Source: Candidatus Rifleibacterium amylolyticum (GTDB lineage Bacteria; Muiribacteriota; Ozemobacteria; Ozemobacterales; Ozemobacteraceae). From it: 64,000 bases of DNA. The notes beneath the pieces were generated by a model, which ran no database searches, had not been told where the DNA came from, and saw nothing but the letters and a program-made list of their open reading frames with translations. Position 1 is the stretch's first letter; each line of letters starts with the position of its first letter. Positions 27,301 through 36,127 of this stretch are shown in pieces. The position numbers and the translations under genes were made by a program. The stretch is from contig JAACJG010000002.1 of NCBI GenBank assembly GCA_009917695.1, forward strand, positions 124,001-188,000. Reading direction: 5' to 3'.

Positions 27301-30300
27301 CAGCCTGGTCGAGACCGCCTCAAACTCTACAGGCATCTATTTTGGCAGCTTCAACTTTGGCTCCACGCTTTACGGGTTTCCAAATCCACTGCCACCGACC
27401 AATGCCGGCAGTATGACTTTCAGCGTCGATCTTGATCCAGCCGAAGCCGCAACACTTACCGTTACATTTCCGGCGCTGGTTCCTGCAGAAACTCTGGTTA
27501 ACAGCACATCCGGCCAGGTAGTCGCGTCAAACGCCAGCAACGTCAGAATCGATTCCAGCATAATCCTGAGTTTCTCAGACCAGCTGCTCGATAGCGGCAA
27601 CCCGGTATCGCTGGCAATATCATCTGGAGCCGTCACTCTGTCCGGCACGCGCACACTCAGCGCCGACCGGCGTAAAATCACCTTCCAGCCTGACAGCCCG
27701 CTTCCCTACTCGAGCAAAATAACGGTCTCGGCGCCTTACGCCGCCACCGGCCTGAAATCTATGCAAGGCAATCCGCTTTATCGCAATGCCTACTTCACTT
27801 TTACGACCCAGGATGCTCAGACACAGCCACTAAGCATTACACAGGTAAATCTCTTTCCTGATTCCGGCTACTCTGCAGCTAACAGCTACGACAGCAACGA
27901 CGATTTTCCACGCAGCGGCACCATATACGTCGAAGCGCGCGGCCCCGACGCCGCTTCGAATACTGTCGATTTCACCACGGTCAACATAAGCACCGGAGAC
28001 AGTCTGCAACTCAACGAAACCAGCGCCAGCTCGGGCATTTACCGCGGAATTTACAACTACCCCAGTCAGGCGAACGGCTTTGCGTTTATCGTTTCATCAG
28101 CAGTTACGCCTGCTGCCAGCCGGACATTGATCTTGAGCGTTCCTTCTCTGGCGCCAGTGACACCGGCTTCAGCCAGCACAGACGTATCGATCAACACAAC
28201 GATCAGAGCAAAAGGCAGCGAGGATCTTGACCCGACGACGGTTAACAGCAGCAACGTCAAGCTGTTTAAAGGAGGCGTCGAAGTTGCCGGTGCAGTCAGC
28301 TACATTGCCAGCGAAAAAGAAATCGTATTCACTCCCCTGTCACAGCTGGCAACAAGCACTTTGTATGTTTACAGCATGAGCGGCATCAAGGATCTGGTCG
28401 GAAACACCATCAGCAGTAATCTTGTGGTCAGTTTCACGACGCAGGCAGTTACAGCACCGCCAATTCCTCCTATCACTCTCAAAGTTTATGCGAACAGCGA
28501 CTATACCGGCGAACTGGCTGATCTTGCTTTTGTGATACCCGGCAGCCAGGTTTTTGCCGAGATCTCGGCAACAGATGTTTCGGCAACAACTATAGACTCG
28601 ACTCTGCTTCAACAGAAATCAAACCTGTCAGGAACAACGACTAATTACACTCTGCTGGAAACAGGCATTAACACCGGAATTTTGCGCGCAGGCGTAACAC
28701 TTTTCAGCGAAGGGAGTGCGACACTGACGCTCACTTCTCTAACCGACACAAACAAGTTCGTCAGGCTTAATACCTACTCTTACCCGACAATTTCGGGATT
28801 GGCTCCTGCCTCTGGAACTGCAAATATATACCTGAACCGGGATATCATCATCACCACAAACAAGAACGTTGCAGCGGCCAGCTTGAGCACCTCGACGATA
28901 CGCCTTTCAGATTCCTCGGGAGCTGCTTCTTATGCATTGAGTCTGACCAGTCCTACCACCATAACAGTAAAAACTGATCTTGAAGCTGGTTCAACTGTGG
29001 TTTTGAGGATCACTCCGGGGCTGAAAGACACTGATGGCATGAGCTTTCCAGATACCATTGCCAACTACAGCACAATTTCAAGAAGTTTTTCCGATTTCGG
29101 CCTGTATTCCGATGCAGGTTTTATCAACCTTCTGGCCATGGGCGCCGAAGTCGAAACCGGGCAAACCGTATATCTCAAACTGGAGGGTACCGACACAAGA
29201 TTCGGCGAAGTCGAACAGGCAACGGCAACTCTAAAATCAAGCAATCCTGATCAGTTGATCTCTCTGACTGAGACCGCTGCCGGCCGCTTCAGCAGCCCGT
29301 TTGTCATACCAGACCTGCCCAACGAAACCGTTGAGTTTATCCCCGAAAACCGCGCCGATTTTACCCGCACCCTTAAAATATTGCCGGCTTTTGCCCTGCT
29401 CTCTTATTCACCGGCCAGCGGGGCAATTACCGTGCCGGCCGACAGCTGGCCAACCTGGAACTTCACCCGACCGGTACGCAGCACTGACATTACCACAGCC
29501 AATTTTTCGCTTAAAAAAGCCTCAGATGGCTCTCTGGTACCGGGAACTCTTACGACCTCCGGCACAGGCATGCAGGTTCGCTTTCAGCCGGCCGGCCTGC
29601 TTGCATTGCTGACGCAATACGAAATGTCAGTTTCGGCGACAGTTAGAGATAATTCTGGCAATGTGCTTGGCGAAGGTCTCAAAACGCGCTTCACGACTCA
29701 GCCGCCACCGGCTCCACCAGACGAGAACATCAGTATCGCCAATTACGAGACCGCCGAATACGCCACCAGAACCTTTGCGGTTGCATACAACGAGAGCCTC
29801 TACCTCGAACTTGTCGCCAAAGACACCTCTTTTTCTACTTACGAAACAGCCCGGGTGCGCCTCGAATCTTCTGATGGCAGCCTCGACGGCCTCGAACTGA
29901 CTCTTATCGAAATTGCGCCGCCATCTGGCATTTACCGGCTGGCACTGCCAATTAATCTACCACCGGGCACTACGATAAAAGTGCAGTCACAGGGCGACCC
30001 GACCAAAACGATCACCATCACCGCCAGGGTCAGAACCAACTTTGTATCGATGAGTCCTGCTTCAGGCACTGGCAATCTATTTTTAGACAGCCCGATTACC
30101 CTGAAATTCAGTCACAGCATCGATCGCACTACCGCAACAAATGGCGTCAAGATGCTGGCTTCTGCCAGCGCAGATATACCGCTGCGCTTTGCCTGGGCTG
30201 ATTCAGACCGAACAATTATCATCACACCTGACGTCGCCTATGCAAGTTCAACCAGACATTCGTTACAGCGACTCACCAACCTGCGCGACAGCAACGGCCT

Positions 30301-31954
30301 GTTCCTGCTGCCAGACACCGCCTGGCTCACAACGCGGAGCCCGGCCAGCGCAACGCTCGACCTGCTCACCGGCATTGCTCCACGCAGCGGACAAAGTGTT
30401 GCGCTGCATGGCGAGGCGACACCAGGCAATCTCGTAGTGCTGGCGACGACGACCAACATGTTCGAAACTTACGCTGAAACGCGCACTGTGCAGATAACGA
30501 CAGCCTCTGGCAGCAATCTGGTGACCCTTTCAGAAACCGCACCGGGCAGCTTCAGAGGCGAATACAGCCTTGCTGACGACATCGTTGGCGAGATCAACTC
30601 CGCCCTGCTCTTTGCCGGGGTGCCTTCGCTGACCTTCAACCTGGCGCCTTTGCCCGAAGTCGTTTCGATCATTCCGGCCTCAGGAAGCAGCGGCATCGCT
30701 GAACTGCCTGCCATTTCGGCGACTTTCAGCCGCAGACTTGCCTTCGAGTCAACCAATGATGCGCTGCGCATTCTAACCGATGCCGGCAACATCGTTACCA
30801 CGCGAACCAGTCCTGATGCCGACAGCACAGGCTTCAGCTGGCTGCCACTTTCGCCGTTGCCACTCCAATCAACCTGCACACTACAGCTGTCAGGGCTGAC
30901 CGATTATCTCGGCCAAAGCATGCCTGTCTACCAGCACCCATTCATGACCGGCGGCCGTCAGGGCATCAATCTTTTCAGTGACAACAGTTTCGCGCAGCTG
31001 ATTGCAACCAATCAGGTCGATATCCCGGTGGTATTCGTCGAGGTCGCCGCTTCCGGCACCCTCAACCTGGCCGGCCGCACCTTTGACCTTCTTGCCCGCA
31101 CCGGTACCCGCGCCACGTCGACGGTAAAACTGCAGCTCGAGGCCTATAACACCGAAAGTGGCCGATTCAGATGCAGCCTCGAATTTGAGCCAGGCAAGGC
31201 GGTTCCACAGTACCCACTGGCGCTGCTTCCCGGTGAATGGCTTGAAATGACCTCTCCCATACTTACCGACGATGTCAAAGTAATATATTACAAACACTCC
31301 GGCTCAGCTTCGCCTGAAAACATTCTCGGAATCAGACTCTACTCAGAAAAGCATTTCGCTCAGCGGATAACCGACACAATCGCCAACCCCAGCCTGTTCA
31401 TCGAAGTCGAAGCCGAAGACCTCAACTGGTTCACCACTGATATCACCAGAATCAAAATAAGCTCTGAAGCAGATCAGGCCGGCCTGATACTCGACCTGGT
31501 CGAAAACGGCACCCACTCATCACAGTTCCGTAATTTTGTCAGACTCAGTCGCGATAACAGCGATGCAACGATCAACAACCTCAAGGTTCTGCCGGCCCAG
31601 CGGATCTTTATTGAATCGGTCACTGATCCGGCCGTCAAGACATCGATCCTGTATCTGCCGGTTAACACCATCAAAATGATGTCGGTTTATCCCAGCCCGG
31701 CCCGGGGCAGCAAGGTGAGTTTCAGATTTTATCTTAATTTCCCGACTTACGTCGATCTCAAAATTTATGACACTGCCGGACACGAAGTCTATTCGACCGG
31801 CATTCGCGGCATTGAAGGCGAAAACGTCTATGAATGGCGCCTGCCACGCAAGATTGCCAATGGCACTTATTTCTACTCAGTAAAAATAGATAACGAAAGC
31901 GGGTTTCCTGACGCCAAACGCCGGGTACGCGGCAAATTTGCGATTTTGCGCTGA
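24359..31954 (+). CDS. Giant exported surface protein of alternating Ig-like (Big_5) and beta modules with a FlgD-Ig-like C-terminal tail
   Basis: A 2,531-residue protein. A hydrophobic export segment lies at about 37-54. Starts at TTG 24359, 24404 or 24434 are possible; the last gives a normal-length signal peptide. Residues about 70-470 are beta-rich and look like a propeller. From about 500 two module types alternate. One is Big_5/SbsA-type Ig, each opening with a form of P-x-S-G-x-x-x-V near 710, 815, 1045, 1268, 1482, 1684, 1898 and 2104 and ending x-x-F-T-T-Q. The other has L-x-x-D...V-Y-(I/L)-x-(V/L)-x-x-x-D and ends L-x-E-T...S-G-I-Y-x-G. Residues about 2442-2531 (YPSPARGSKVSF, LKIYDTAGHEVYS, NGTYFYSVKI) match FlgD-Ig or type IX-style sorting tails. 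It probably acts in adhesion or in the cell surface layer. Confidence 0.85.
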   Translation: MYLFYKYSLNQRNCLLKALSAIYKLLQETRSGKFSLVALIAIGIFYPAIVHGIQTKRDELTASPIYNASFDFALEEHSQPRAHVVPARFYFTATDSEHLYNLSSGDTAYTAWKSVYPTESWGTPEKSAQIPGYYLALSANQIRPDTLTSIAAGKYIATSNLSGVAKLETFSNSSIYLNSPDSSRTFSSSAPNLPLTMIQTRARIYVCWVEYDPDTFSSSIKITSTSDGVNFVGSHTLVATGNFSPSIGVSGCSISHGSDEYIAVTYAKSSSEANILTFKAPPTVIDPPYPATYTTTIGLTDISSREIAVTQNPRTSEIIISWLRLDGDYKGYYRTFSFTPNNTWTPISAVTLVASGFSKNYGVSVESYTNFENTFVIPSATELKSYTLRDSVSAHDNFSPAGYATQFNFTDNQKHYAGLLSYDFINKYFYFYKRELRFPDEGRWDKTSKTLHLEGPPWPNTLVKIEYEFTEVATDACIVHMVNANGGRQPFNNMTGVIASSASALYTVEFDYNMDTGLYAGYMNNKIRMLDSLNNPVNISYVSGTSTGISFRPAGDLTLNTSYRIEIASDVIDARGTQIWEPVTLNFTTQKSSSSVIASEVKNITAWRDAARTQPVSDGEASDTADIYLRLDAIDPAFNTIDTATVAILLNGVQIAQATLTQLNATSNYFDGFYKLSTALATDSVYTFKAHPSSATTTSVIVNYPTFTPVYPLSGATNVPGLPTIRVKASEPIRPEYISAASVKLLKGAVEIAVSRSYDAGNREIVIVPDASLESETTYTVSVASMRDSYYNVQKSAFSYQFTVADIKPPEVTPASPINGEAGVTIDRFIVFNISEALAAATVNKTSVKLTRAGIPASYSIILSGSKITIDPDDAPDGGLEPQTTYVAEVTTAVTDLAGNNLPAAVSISFTTQPYSTPPTAIGNITLYKDPLLIFGWGLYEKIPASATVYIKVTGDDGATQTRDLATASLNFSWGAPQKKISLVETASNSTGIYFGSFNFGSTLYGFPNPLPPTNAGSMTFSVDLDPAEAATLTVTFPALVPAETLVNSTSGQVVASNASNVRIDSSIILSFSDQLLDSGNPVSLAISSGAVTLSGTRTLSADRRKITFQPDSPLPYSSKITVSAPYAATGLKSMQGNPLYRNAYFTFTTQDAQTQPLSITQVNLFPDSGYSAANSYDSNDDFPRSGTIYVEARGPDAASNTVDFTTVNISTGDSLQLNETSASSGIYRGIYNYPSQANGFAFIVSSAVTPAASRTLILSVPSLAPVTPASASTDVSINTTIRAKGSEDLDPTTVNSSNVKLFKGGVEVAGAVSYIASEKEIVFTPLSQLATSTLYVYSMSGIKDLVGNTISSNLVVSFTTQAVTAPPIPPITLKVYANSDYTGELADLAFVIPGSQVFAEISATDVSATTIDSTLLQQKSNLSGTTTNYTLLETGINTGILRAGVTLFSEGSATLTLTSLTDTNKFVRLNTYSYPTISGLAPASGTANIYLNRDIIITTNKNVAAASLSTSTIRLSDSSGAASYALSLTSPTTITVKTDLEAGSTVVLRITPGLKDTDGMSFPDTIANYSTISRSFSDFGLYSDAGFINLLAMGAEVETGQTVYLKLEGTDTRFGEVEQATATLKSSNPDQLISLTETAAGRFSSPFVIPDLPNETVEFIPENRADFTRTLKILPAFALLSYSPASGAITVPADSWPTWNFTRPVRSTDITTANFSLKKASDGSLVPGTLTTSGTGMQVRFQPAGLLALLTQYEMSVSATVRDNSGNVLGEGLKTRFTTQPPPAPPDENISIANYETAEYATRTFAVAYNESLYLELVAKDTSFSTYETARVRLESSDGSLDGLELTLIEIAPPSGIYRLALPINLPPGTTIKVQSQGDPTKTITITARVRTNFVSMSPASGTGNLFLDSPITLKFSHSIDRTTATNGVKMLASASADIPLRFAWADSDRTIIITPDVAYASSTRHSLQRLTNLRDSNGLFLLPDTAWLTTRSPASATLDLLTGIAPRSGQSVALHGEATPGNLVVLATTTNMFETYAETRTVQITTASGSNLVTLSETAPGSFRGEYSLADDIVGEINSALLFAGVPSLTFNLAPLPEVVSIIPASGSSGIAELPAISATFSRRLAFESTNDALRILTDAGNIVTTRTSPDADSTGFSWLPLSPLPLQSTCTLQLSGLTDYLGQSMPVYQHPFMTGGRQGINLFSDNSFAQLIATNQVDIPVVFVEVAASGTLNLAGRTFDLLARTGTRATSTVKLQLEAYNTESGRFRCSLEFEPGKAVPQYPLALLPGEWLEMTSPILTDDVKVIYYKHSGSASPENILGIRLYSEKHFAQRITDTIANPSLFIEVEAEDLNWFTTDITRIKISSEADQAGLILDLVENGTHSSQFRNFVRLSRDNSDATINNLKVLPAQRIFIESVTDPAVKTSILYLPVNTIKMMSVYPSPARGSKVSFRFYLNFPTYVDLKIYDTAGHEVYSTGIRGIEGENVYEWRLPRKIANGTYFYSVKIDNESGFPDAKRRVRGKFAILR

Positions 31955-31966
31955 TTCTGCTATCAT
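31938..31966 (+). promoter_or_regulatory. Promoter for ybaB inside the 3' end of the giant gene
   Basis: TTGCGA (31938-31943), 17 bases, then TATCAT (31961-31966) with TGC directly before it, forming an extended -10. It lies 36 bases before the ybaB ATG. Confidence 0.5.
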
Positions 31967-32001
31967 CTTTTCCATAAAAACTTGTCTTAAGGAGAGTCGT
32001 T

Positions 32002-32322
32002 ATGAAGGGTGGATTCAACATGCAGAGCCTGATGAAACAGGCTCAGAAAATGCAGGAAAAAATGCAGAAGGCCCAGGAAGAAATGAAGGACAAAACCGTC
32101 GAAGCCACCGTTGGCGGCGGAATTGTCAAGGTCGTCTTCAACGGCGCCCAGGAAATGCTCAGCATCGAAATCAACAAGGATGCCGTCGATCCTGACGACG
32201 TCGAAACCCTGCAGGATCTCGTTCTGTCTGCTGTTAACGCCGGGCTGGCCAAATCGAAAGAAATGGCTCAGGAAGAAATGGGCGCTATTACTGGTGGTAT
32301 GAATATTCCCGGGATGTTCTGA
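32002..32322 (+). CDS. ybaB: YbaB/EbfC family nucleoid-associated protein
   Basis: A 106-residue protein, the normal family length. AAGGAGAG lies before the ATG. The N-terminal helix is rich in M, K, Q and E (MKQAQKMQEKMQKAQEEM) and is followed by VEATVGGGIVKVVFNG, the typical YbaB core, with a methionine/glycine-rich end. YbaB forms dimers that bind DNA in the nucleoid. In many bacteria it lies beside dnaX and recR; neither is seen here. Confidence 0.92.
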   Translation: MKGGFNMQSLMKQAQKMQEKMQKAQEEMKDKTVEATVGGGIVKVVFNGAQEMLSIEINKDAVDPDDVETLQDLVLSAVNAGLAKSKEMAQEEMGAITGGMNIPGMF

Positions 32323-32351
32323 GAAATTCAGCCAAAGCAATCTTAAGATTG

Positions 32352-32388
32352 AATGCGCGAAAAAGTCATTGTGGCTTTTTCGCGCATT
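32352..32388. terminator. Long hairpin between convergent ybaB and the coiled-coil gene
   Basis: A fourteen-base perfect inverted repeat (32352-32365 with 32375-32388) and a nine-base loop. The T-rich side of the stem is inside the hairpin and no separate T-run follows. Its place between convergent genes makes it a likely two-way terminator. Confidence 0.6.
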
Positions 32389-32415
32389 AGCTTTGGAAAA
32401 GCTGCATAGAACAGG

Positions 32416-32880
32416 TCATTTTACCTTGTTGATGAAGCAGCTGCCGTAATTCTGATTCTGACGATAGCCTTTGAGGCCGCGGGATCCCTGCCTTATGCGG
32501 CCAATCTCGGCCTTGATTTCGTCTTTGAGACCGGCAATGTGCGTTTCGACGGCCTTATCGCTGTCTACCAGTTCTTTAAGAGCGTGTCGAACCTGATTGC
32601 AATCTGTCTCAAGTTGTGGAGCCAGTACCGAAATAGTGCGAACGGCTTCGGCGATGCTGTTACAGCTGAACGGATGGTCAGGAAAGCTGTTTTCCATGGC
32701 CTTCACCAGTTCCTGGGTCAGCACCGCGAGGTCTTCCATAACCAGATCACGCTGTTCGATAAGATTTTTAAAAGACTCGAGACTGCCACCCTGCTCGATG
32801 AACTTCTGATTTGCAGTACTCAGCCGTTGGTAGGCTTTTGTCAACGCCGCAATCTTGCCTGCCATAGCCATTTGTGTCAT
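32416..32880 (-). CDS. Small helical coiled-coil protein (FlgN/FliT-like in shape)
   Basis: A 154-residue, almost fully helical protein with no signal or membrane segment. Heptad-like stretches run from residue 5 to about 130, and the tail GLKGYRQNQNYGSCFINK is more conserved-looking. The length, helix pattern and a C-terminal G-Y motif recall FlgN/FliT-type export chaperones, but no flagellar gene is nearby and the resemblance is weak. Its ATG overlaps the kinase stop (ATGA), so it is translated with the Ser/Thr kinase and is probably a partner or substrate of it. Confidence 0.7.
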   Translation of the reverse strand: MTQMAMAGKIAALTKAYQRLSTANQKFIEQGGSLESFKNLIEQRDLVMEDLAVLTQELVKAMENSFPDHPFSCNSIAEAVRTISVLAPQLETDCNQVRHALKELVDSDKAVETHIAGLKDEIKAEIGRIRQGSRGLKGYRQNQNYGSCFINKVK

Positions 32881-34535
32881 TCCTTTTTGTCTGCTGTTTT
32901 TATTTTGCCGAGTATCTTGTCAAGGTGGTCAAACAGCGACTGAGAAAACAGTATAGTTTCTTTATGTTCGGCAAAAACAGCGTGACCGCCACGATCGACA
33001 CCATTGAAGGTCTCGACGATCGACACACCAGTCCAGCCAAGCTTCTGCACTGCTATGATGAATTCGAGCGGCCAGAAAAACCCGCGGAACCCTTCAGGAC
33101 TGCGCGGCATATTGCGATCGCCAACCATCAGAAAGATCGGAAAGTCCTTTTCTTCATAGGCGCCAAAGAACCAGTTGGATTGATCCCAGGCCAGGAATGA
33201 ATCTTTTTTGTTGATCGAAAAGCTGCGCTTGGCTCTCTCGGTAAAGTTGATCTGGCCAACGATAATGTCTTTACCTTCTGTAGTTGCGAGTTTCTGCTCG
33301 ATCGTATTGATGGTAAAAGGCAAACCACGCTTTTCAAATGCTATGGTCTCGAGTTTGAAAATAGAATTGAATTTGTCGATAACCAGAGGCTGACTCTTGA
33401 AGCCAAGTGCCATCTTGATCTGCACTTCGAGTCTGGCATAGTCATCCTGCAGAGTCTGGCAGAGAATGTTAAGATTCTCGACTTTTTCGACATCAGGAGT
33501 CAACTTGCTCTTTTCGATCTTGAGTTTCTGTCGGTTTTCGATAAGCTCAGCGCGCTGGCGTTTGAGAATAGCCTGTTCTTCGCTGAGGGTGCGCTTTTTG
33601 AAGCTGCGGCGGGCAAGATCGACACCGCGGATCTCGCCGGCGATAGAACTGATACCAAGACCGGCTTTGCCCTGACGGGTTACTTCGAGCAGGCGCTCGA
33701 GCTCACCCTGTACCATTTCGGCGGTCGGGTAGCGCTGCGTCGGATCCTTCGACAAAAGCTTGAGCACTATCTGCTCAAGCTTTTGCGGAATCGCGGGATT
33801 CAGCTGGCGTGGTGGCGCAAAGTTCCACTTGGTCTGTTCGATGAAAACCTGCATGGCACGCTTGCCCTTGAACGGCAGATGACCGGTCAATTTTTCATAC
33901 ATGACCACGCCATAAGAAAACAGATCCGACAGAAAATCGATCGGTTTATTGGTAAGCTGCTCAGGGCTGGCATAGGCGACAGTAAACATGCCGTCAGCAC
34001 TGAGATTCAGATCGTCATCCTTCTCTGAATACTTGGCGATGCCAAAGTCGATCAGACAGGGCTTGTATTCACTGCCACGCAGAATTATATTCTGTGGCTT
34101 TATGTCTCGATGCACCAGCCCCTTTTTATGCACATAGCCAAGCGCTTCGAAGCAGCCGATAAAAACGGTCAGATACTCTTCCATGCTTGGAATGGCCTGC
34201 TTGACGCCTAGAGTCGTCATTGAATTGCCCAGTGGAAAGCTGTCGAGCGACAAGCCTTTGACGTAATCCATGACAAGATAATGAAAATCGGCTTCACATC
34301 CCTGTGCGACAAAATTGACAATGTTGGGATGCCGCAGGTTTTTGAGTATCTCGCCTTCCTGCTTGAACTGGCCGAGTATGGCCGGCACCTTGGCCACTTC
34401 CGGATCAAGAAGCTTTATGGCCACCAGCTTATCTGTGTCAAGCTGGTAGCCAATATATACCGAACCCATTCCACCACACCCGATAAGATCGAGAAGATGG
34501 TAATTCGTTAATTCTGGAGGATTAACGATTGGCAT
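32877..34535 (-). CDS. Hanks-type Ser/Thr protein kinase with coiled coil and novel C-terminal domain
   Basis: A 552-residue protein. The kinase domain fills about residues 11-285: glycine loop GCGGMGSVY, lysine in VAIKLLD, catalytic loop HRDIKPQN, metal loop LIDFGIAKYS and YASPEQL. All catalytic residues are present. A coiled coil spans about 315-375 (start EEQAILKRQRAEL). The last 170 residues form an alpha/beta domain I do not recognise (from GFKSQPLVIDK to the end). There is no membrane helix and there are no PASTA repeats, so it is a cytosolic kinase. Its upstream neighbours are a TPR protein and a PP2C phosphatase, its likely antagonist; the coiled-coil gene overlaps downstream. Confidence 0.92.
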   Translation of the reverse strand: MPIVNPPELTNYHLLDLIGCGGMGSVYIGYQLDTDKLVAIKLLDPEVAKVPAILGQFKQEGEILKNLRHPNIVNFVAQGCEADFHYLVMDYVKGLSLDSFPLGNSMTTLGVKQAIPSMEEYLTVFIGCFEALGYVHKKGLVHRDIKPQNIILRGSEYKPCLIDFGIAKYSEKDDDLNLSADGMFTVAYASPEQLTNKPIDFLSDLFSYGVVMYEKLTGHLPFKGKRAMQVFIEQTKWNFAPPRQLNPAIPQKLEQIVLKLLSKDPTQRYPTAEMVQGELERLLEVTRQGKAGLGISSIAGEIRGVDLARRSFKKRTLSEEQAILKRQRAELIENRQKLKIEKSKLTPDVEKVENLNILCQTLQDDYARLEVQIKMALGFKSQPLVIDKFNSIFKLETIAFEKRGLPFTINTIEQKLATTEGKDIIVGQINFTERAKRSFSINKKDSFLAWDQSNWFFGAYEEKDFPIFLMVGDRNMPRSPEGFRGFFWPLEFIIAVQKLGWTGVSIVETFNGVDRGGHAVFAEHKETILFSQSLFDHLDKILGKIKTADKKE

Positions 34536-34555
34536 AAATGCCTTTCAGGATTGAT

Positions 34556-35110
34556 TTATTTGCCCTGCGTGGAAAGGTAGTCGATGCGCTCCTGAGCGTT
34601 TTTGGCGATCTTGGAGTTCGGCTTGAGCCTTATGACTTCATTCCATTCCTTTTTGGCTTCGGCCATCATGCTTTTCTTAAAATAGCTGTTGGCCAGGTAA
34701 TAGTGCTGGTTTTCGTTGTCAGGCTTGATTGCCAGGGCTCTTTTATAAGTTTCGATGGCCTTGTCGATGTTATTGTTGCTGTAATACATGAATGCAAGCC
34801 AGTCAAGCAGGTCAACGTTATTCGGGTCACCTTCGAGCAGCTTTTCAACCTCGTTTATGCCTTCACCGGTTCCGGCAGTGTACTTGGTCAGCAGCTCTTC
34901 TTCTTCAGCTTTCATATCATTCTGAAGATCAGAACCAGACAGAACCTGTTTGAAGCGCTTGTGGGTAAGGTTTTCTTTCTTTTCTTCGACCGGCGGTTCA
35001 GCCTTTGTCTCTTCCTTGCCCTTGTCTTTGTCTTTGCCGCTCAGCACAAAAACGACAATGCCTATCAGAACGACTATCCCAATTATAATTGCTATAAGCA
35101 TCCCGTCCAT
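34556..35110 (-). CDS. Membrane-anchored TPR protein
   Basis: A 184-residue protein. GGAGGT lies eight bases before the ATG. One N-terminal helix (AIIIGIVVLIGIVVFVL) anchors it. A charged K/E-rich linker (about 24-45) and two to three TPR units (about 70-180) follow, for example AIETYKRALAIKPDNENQHYYLA. The TPR part probably faces the cytoplasm, where it could dock the kinase encoded 20 bases downstream. It sits between the PP2C and kinase genes in one transcription direction. Confidence 0.82.
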   Translation of the reverse strand: MDGMLIAIIIGIVVLIGIVVFVLSGKDKDKGKEETKAEPPVEEKKENLTHKRFKQVLSGSDLQNDMKAEEEELLTKYTAGTGEGINEVEKLLEGDPNNVDLLDWLAFMYYSNNNIDKAIETYKRALAIKPDNENQHYYLANSYFKKSMMAEAKKEWNEVIRLKPNSKIAKNAQERIDYLSTQGK

Positions 35111-35178
35111 TTGAAGTGACCTCCAGATTTCACTAATTGTATATATACTTCAAAACCAGAAGATTTACCATAGTTTTA

Positions 35179-36000
35179 TTAAACTCCACCAGCATTTACC
35201 TTGTTGAATAGTTGATTAAGCAATCTTTCAAAAGAATAGCGGGCGGGAAAAGCCAGCGGAAGCTGGTCAAATGCGAATACGACTGCCGTCGAGTTGTCTT
35301 TGCCGCCAGCGCGGTTTGCCGCTTCAACAAGCTTAACAGCTGCGTTTTCCGGCTGATTTTCAACCAGGATTTCTTTGATCCTGCCGTCTTCGATCATGCC
35401 GGTAACACCATCAGAACATATCATGAATACGTCATTCACCTGTATATCTGTTTCAAAAATATCCGGTACGACAAATTGCCGACTGCCCATTACCCGGCTC
35501 AATATATGTCGGGTCGGATGCACCCGGGCCTGTTCGGGCGTCAGTTTGCCCAACCGAACCTGCTCAGCAACCAGTGAATGATCATTGGTCAGTTGAATCA
35601 GGCTGTCTCCACGCAGACGATATAGCCGTGAATCGCCAATATGACCGACCAGAGCACTGCTGCCCCATGTTATCATCATGGTCAGAGTATTCCCCATCCC
35701 AGAAGTCTCAGGATGCTCCTGGGAATACCCCCAGACGGCTGAATTGGTCTGGGAAAACAATTCTTCGAGCATCGGCACACTCATGGCATTGCCGGCACTG
35801 GTAGAAAACCACTCAGAAACAGTCTTCATGGCGATTGCCGAGGCGACTTCGCCGGCATTCTGACCGCCCATTCCATCGGCAACGGCAAACAGGCAGACCT
35901 GCCGCTCTATAGCAGGCCCGCTCCATGGCGGAATGACCAGACAGGCGTCCTCGTTGTTTCTCCTGACCATTCCAAGGTGTGTATAGCTTGATATGCGCAA
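35179..36000 (-). CDS. PP2C-family Ser/Thr protein phosphatase
   Basis: A 273-residue protein. A TTG start at 36000 places the conserved opening SSYTHLGMVRRNNED right at the N-terminus, as in PrpC/Stp-type enzymes. Metal-binding and fold motifs: ADGMGGQNAGEVAS, GHIGDSRLYRLR, ICSDGVTGMI and GKDNSTAVV. No membrane segment is present. It should dephosphorylate proteins modified by the kinase at 32877-34535. The Shine-Dalgarno site is weak. A terminator separates it from the HU gene upstream, so it probably opens the signalling operon. Confidence 0.92.
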   Translation of the reverse strand: MRISSYTHLGMVRRNNEDACLVIPPWSGPAIERQVCLFAVADGMGGQNAGEVASAIAMKTVSEWFSTSAGNAMSVPMLEELFSQTNSAVWGYSQEHPETSGMGNTLTMMITWGSSALVGHIGDSRLYRLRGDSLIQLTNDHSLVAEQVRLGKLTPEQARVHPTRHILSRVMGSRQFVVPDIFETDIQVNDVFMICSDGVTGMIEDGRIKEILVENQPENAAVKLVEAANRAGGKDNSTAVVFAFDQLPLAFPARYSFERLLNQLFNKVNAGGV

Positions 36001-36083
36001 GTTTATTACTTCTTATACAGTTTCACACATTAACGAATAAGTATATTTTGGCTTGGGCAAATGTCAAGAAATATACCGGGCAT

Positions 36084-36113
36084 AAAAAAAGAGCCACCCT
36101 TTCGGGAGGCTCT
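36084..36113 (-). terminator. Intrinsic terminator of the HU gene
   Basis: On the minus strand an AGAGCC-n-CCC stem with one mismatch and a GAAA tetraloop, followed by seven T (A-run 36084-36090 on the plus strand). Confidence 0.85.
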
Positions 36114-36127
36114 TCTATCGTCAGAAA

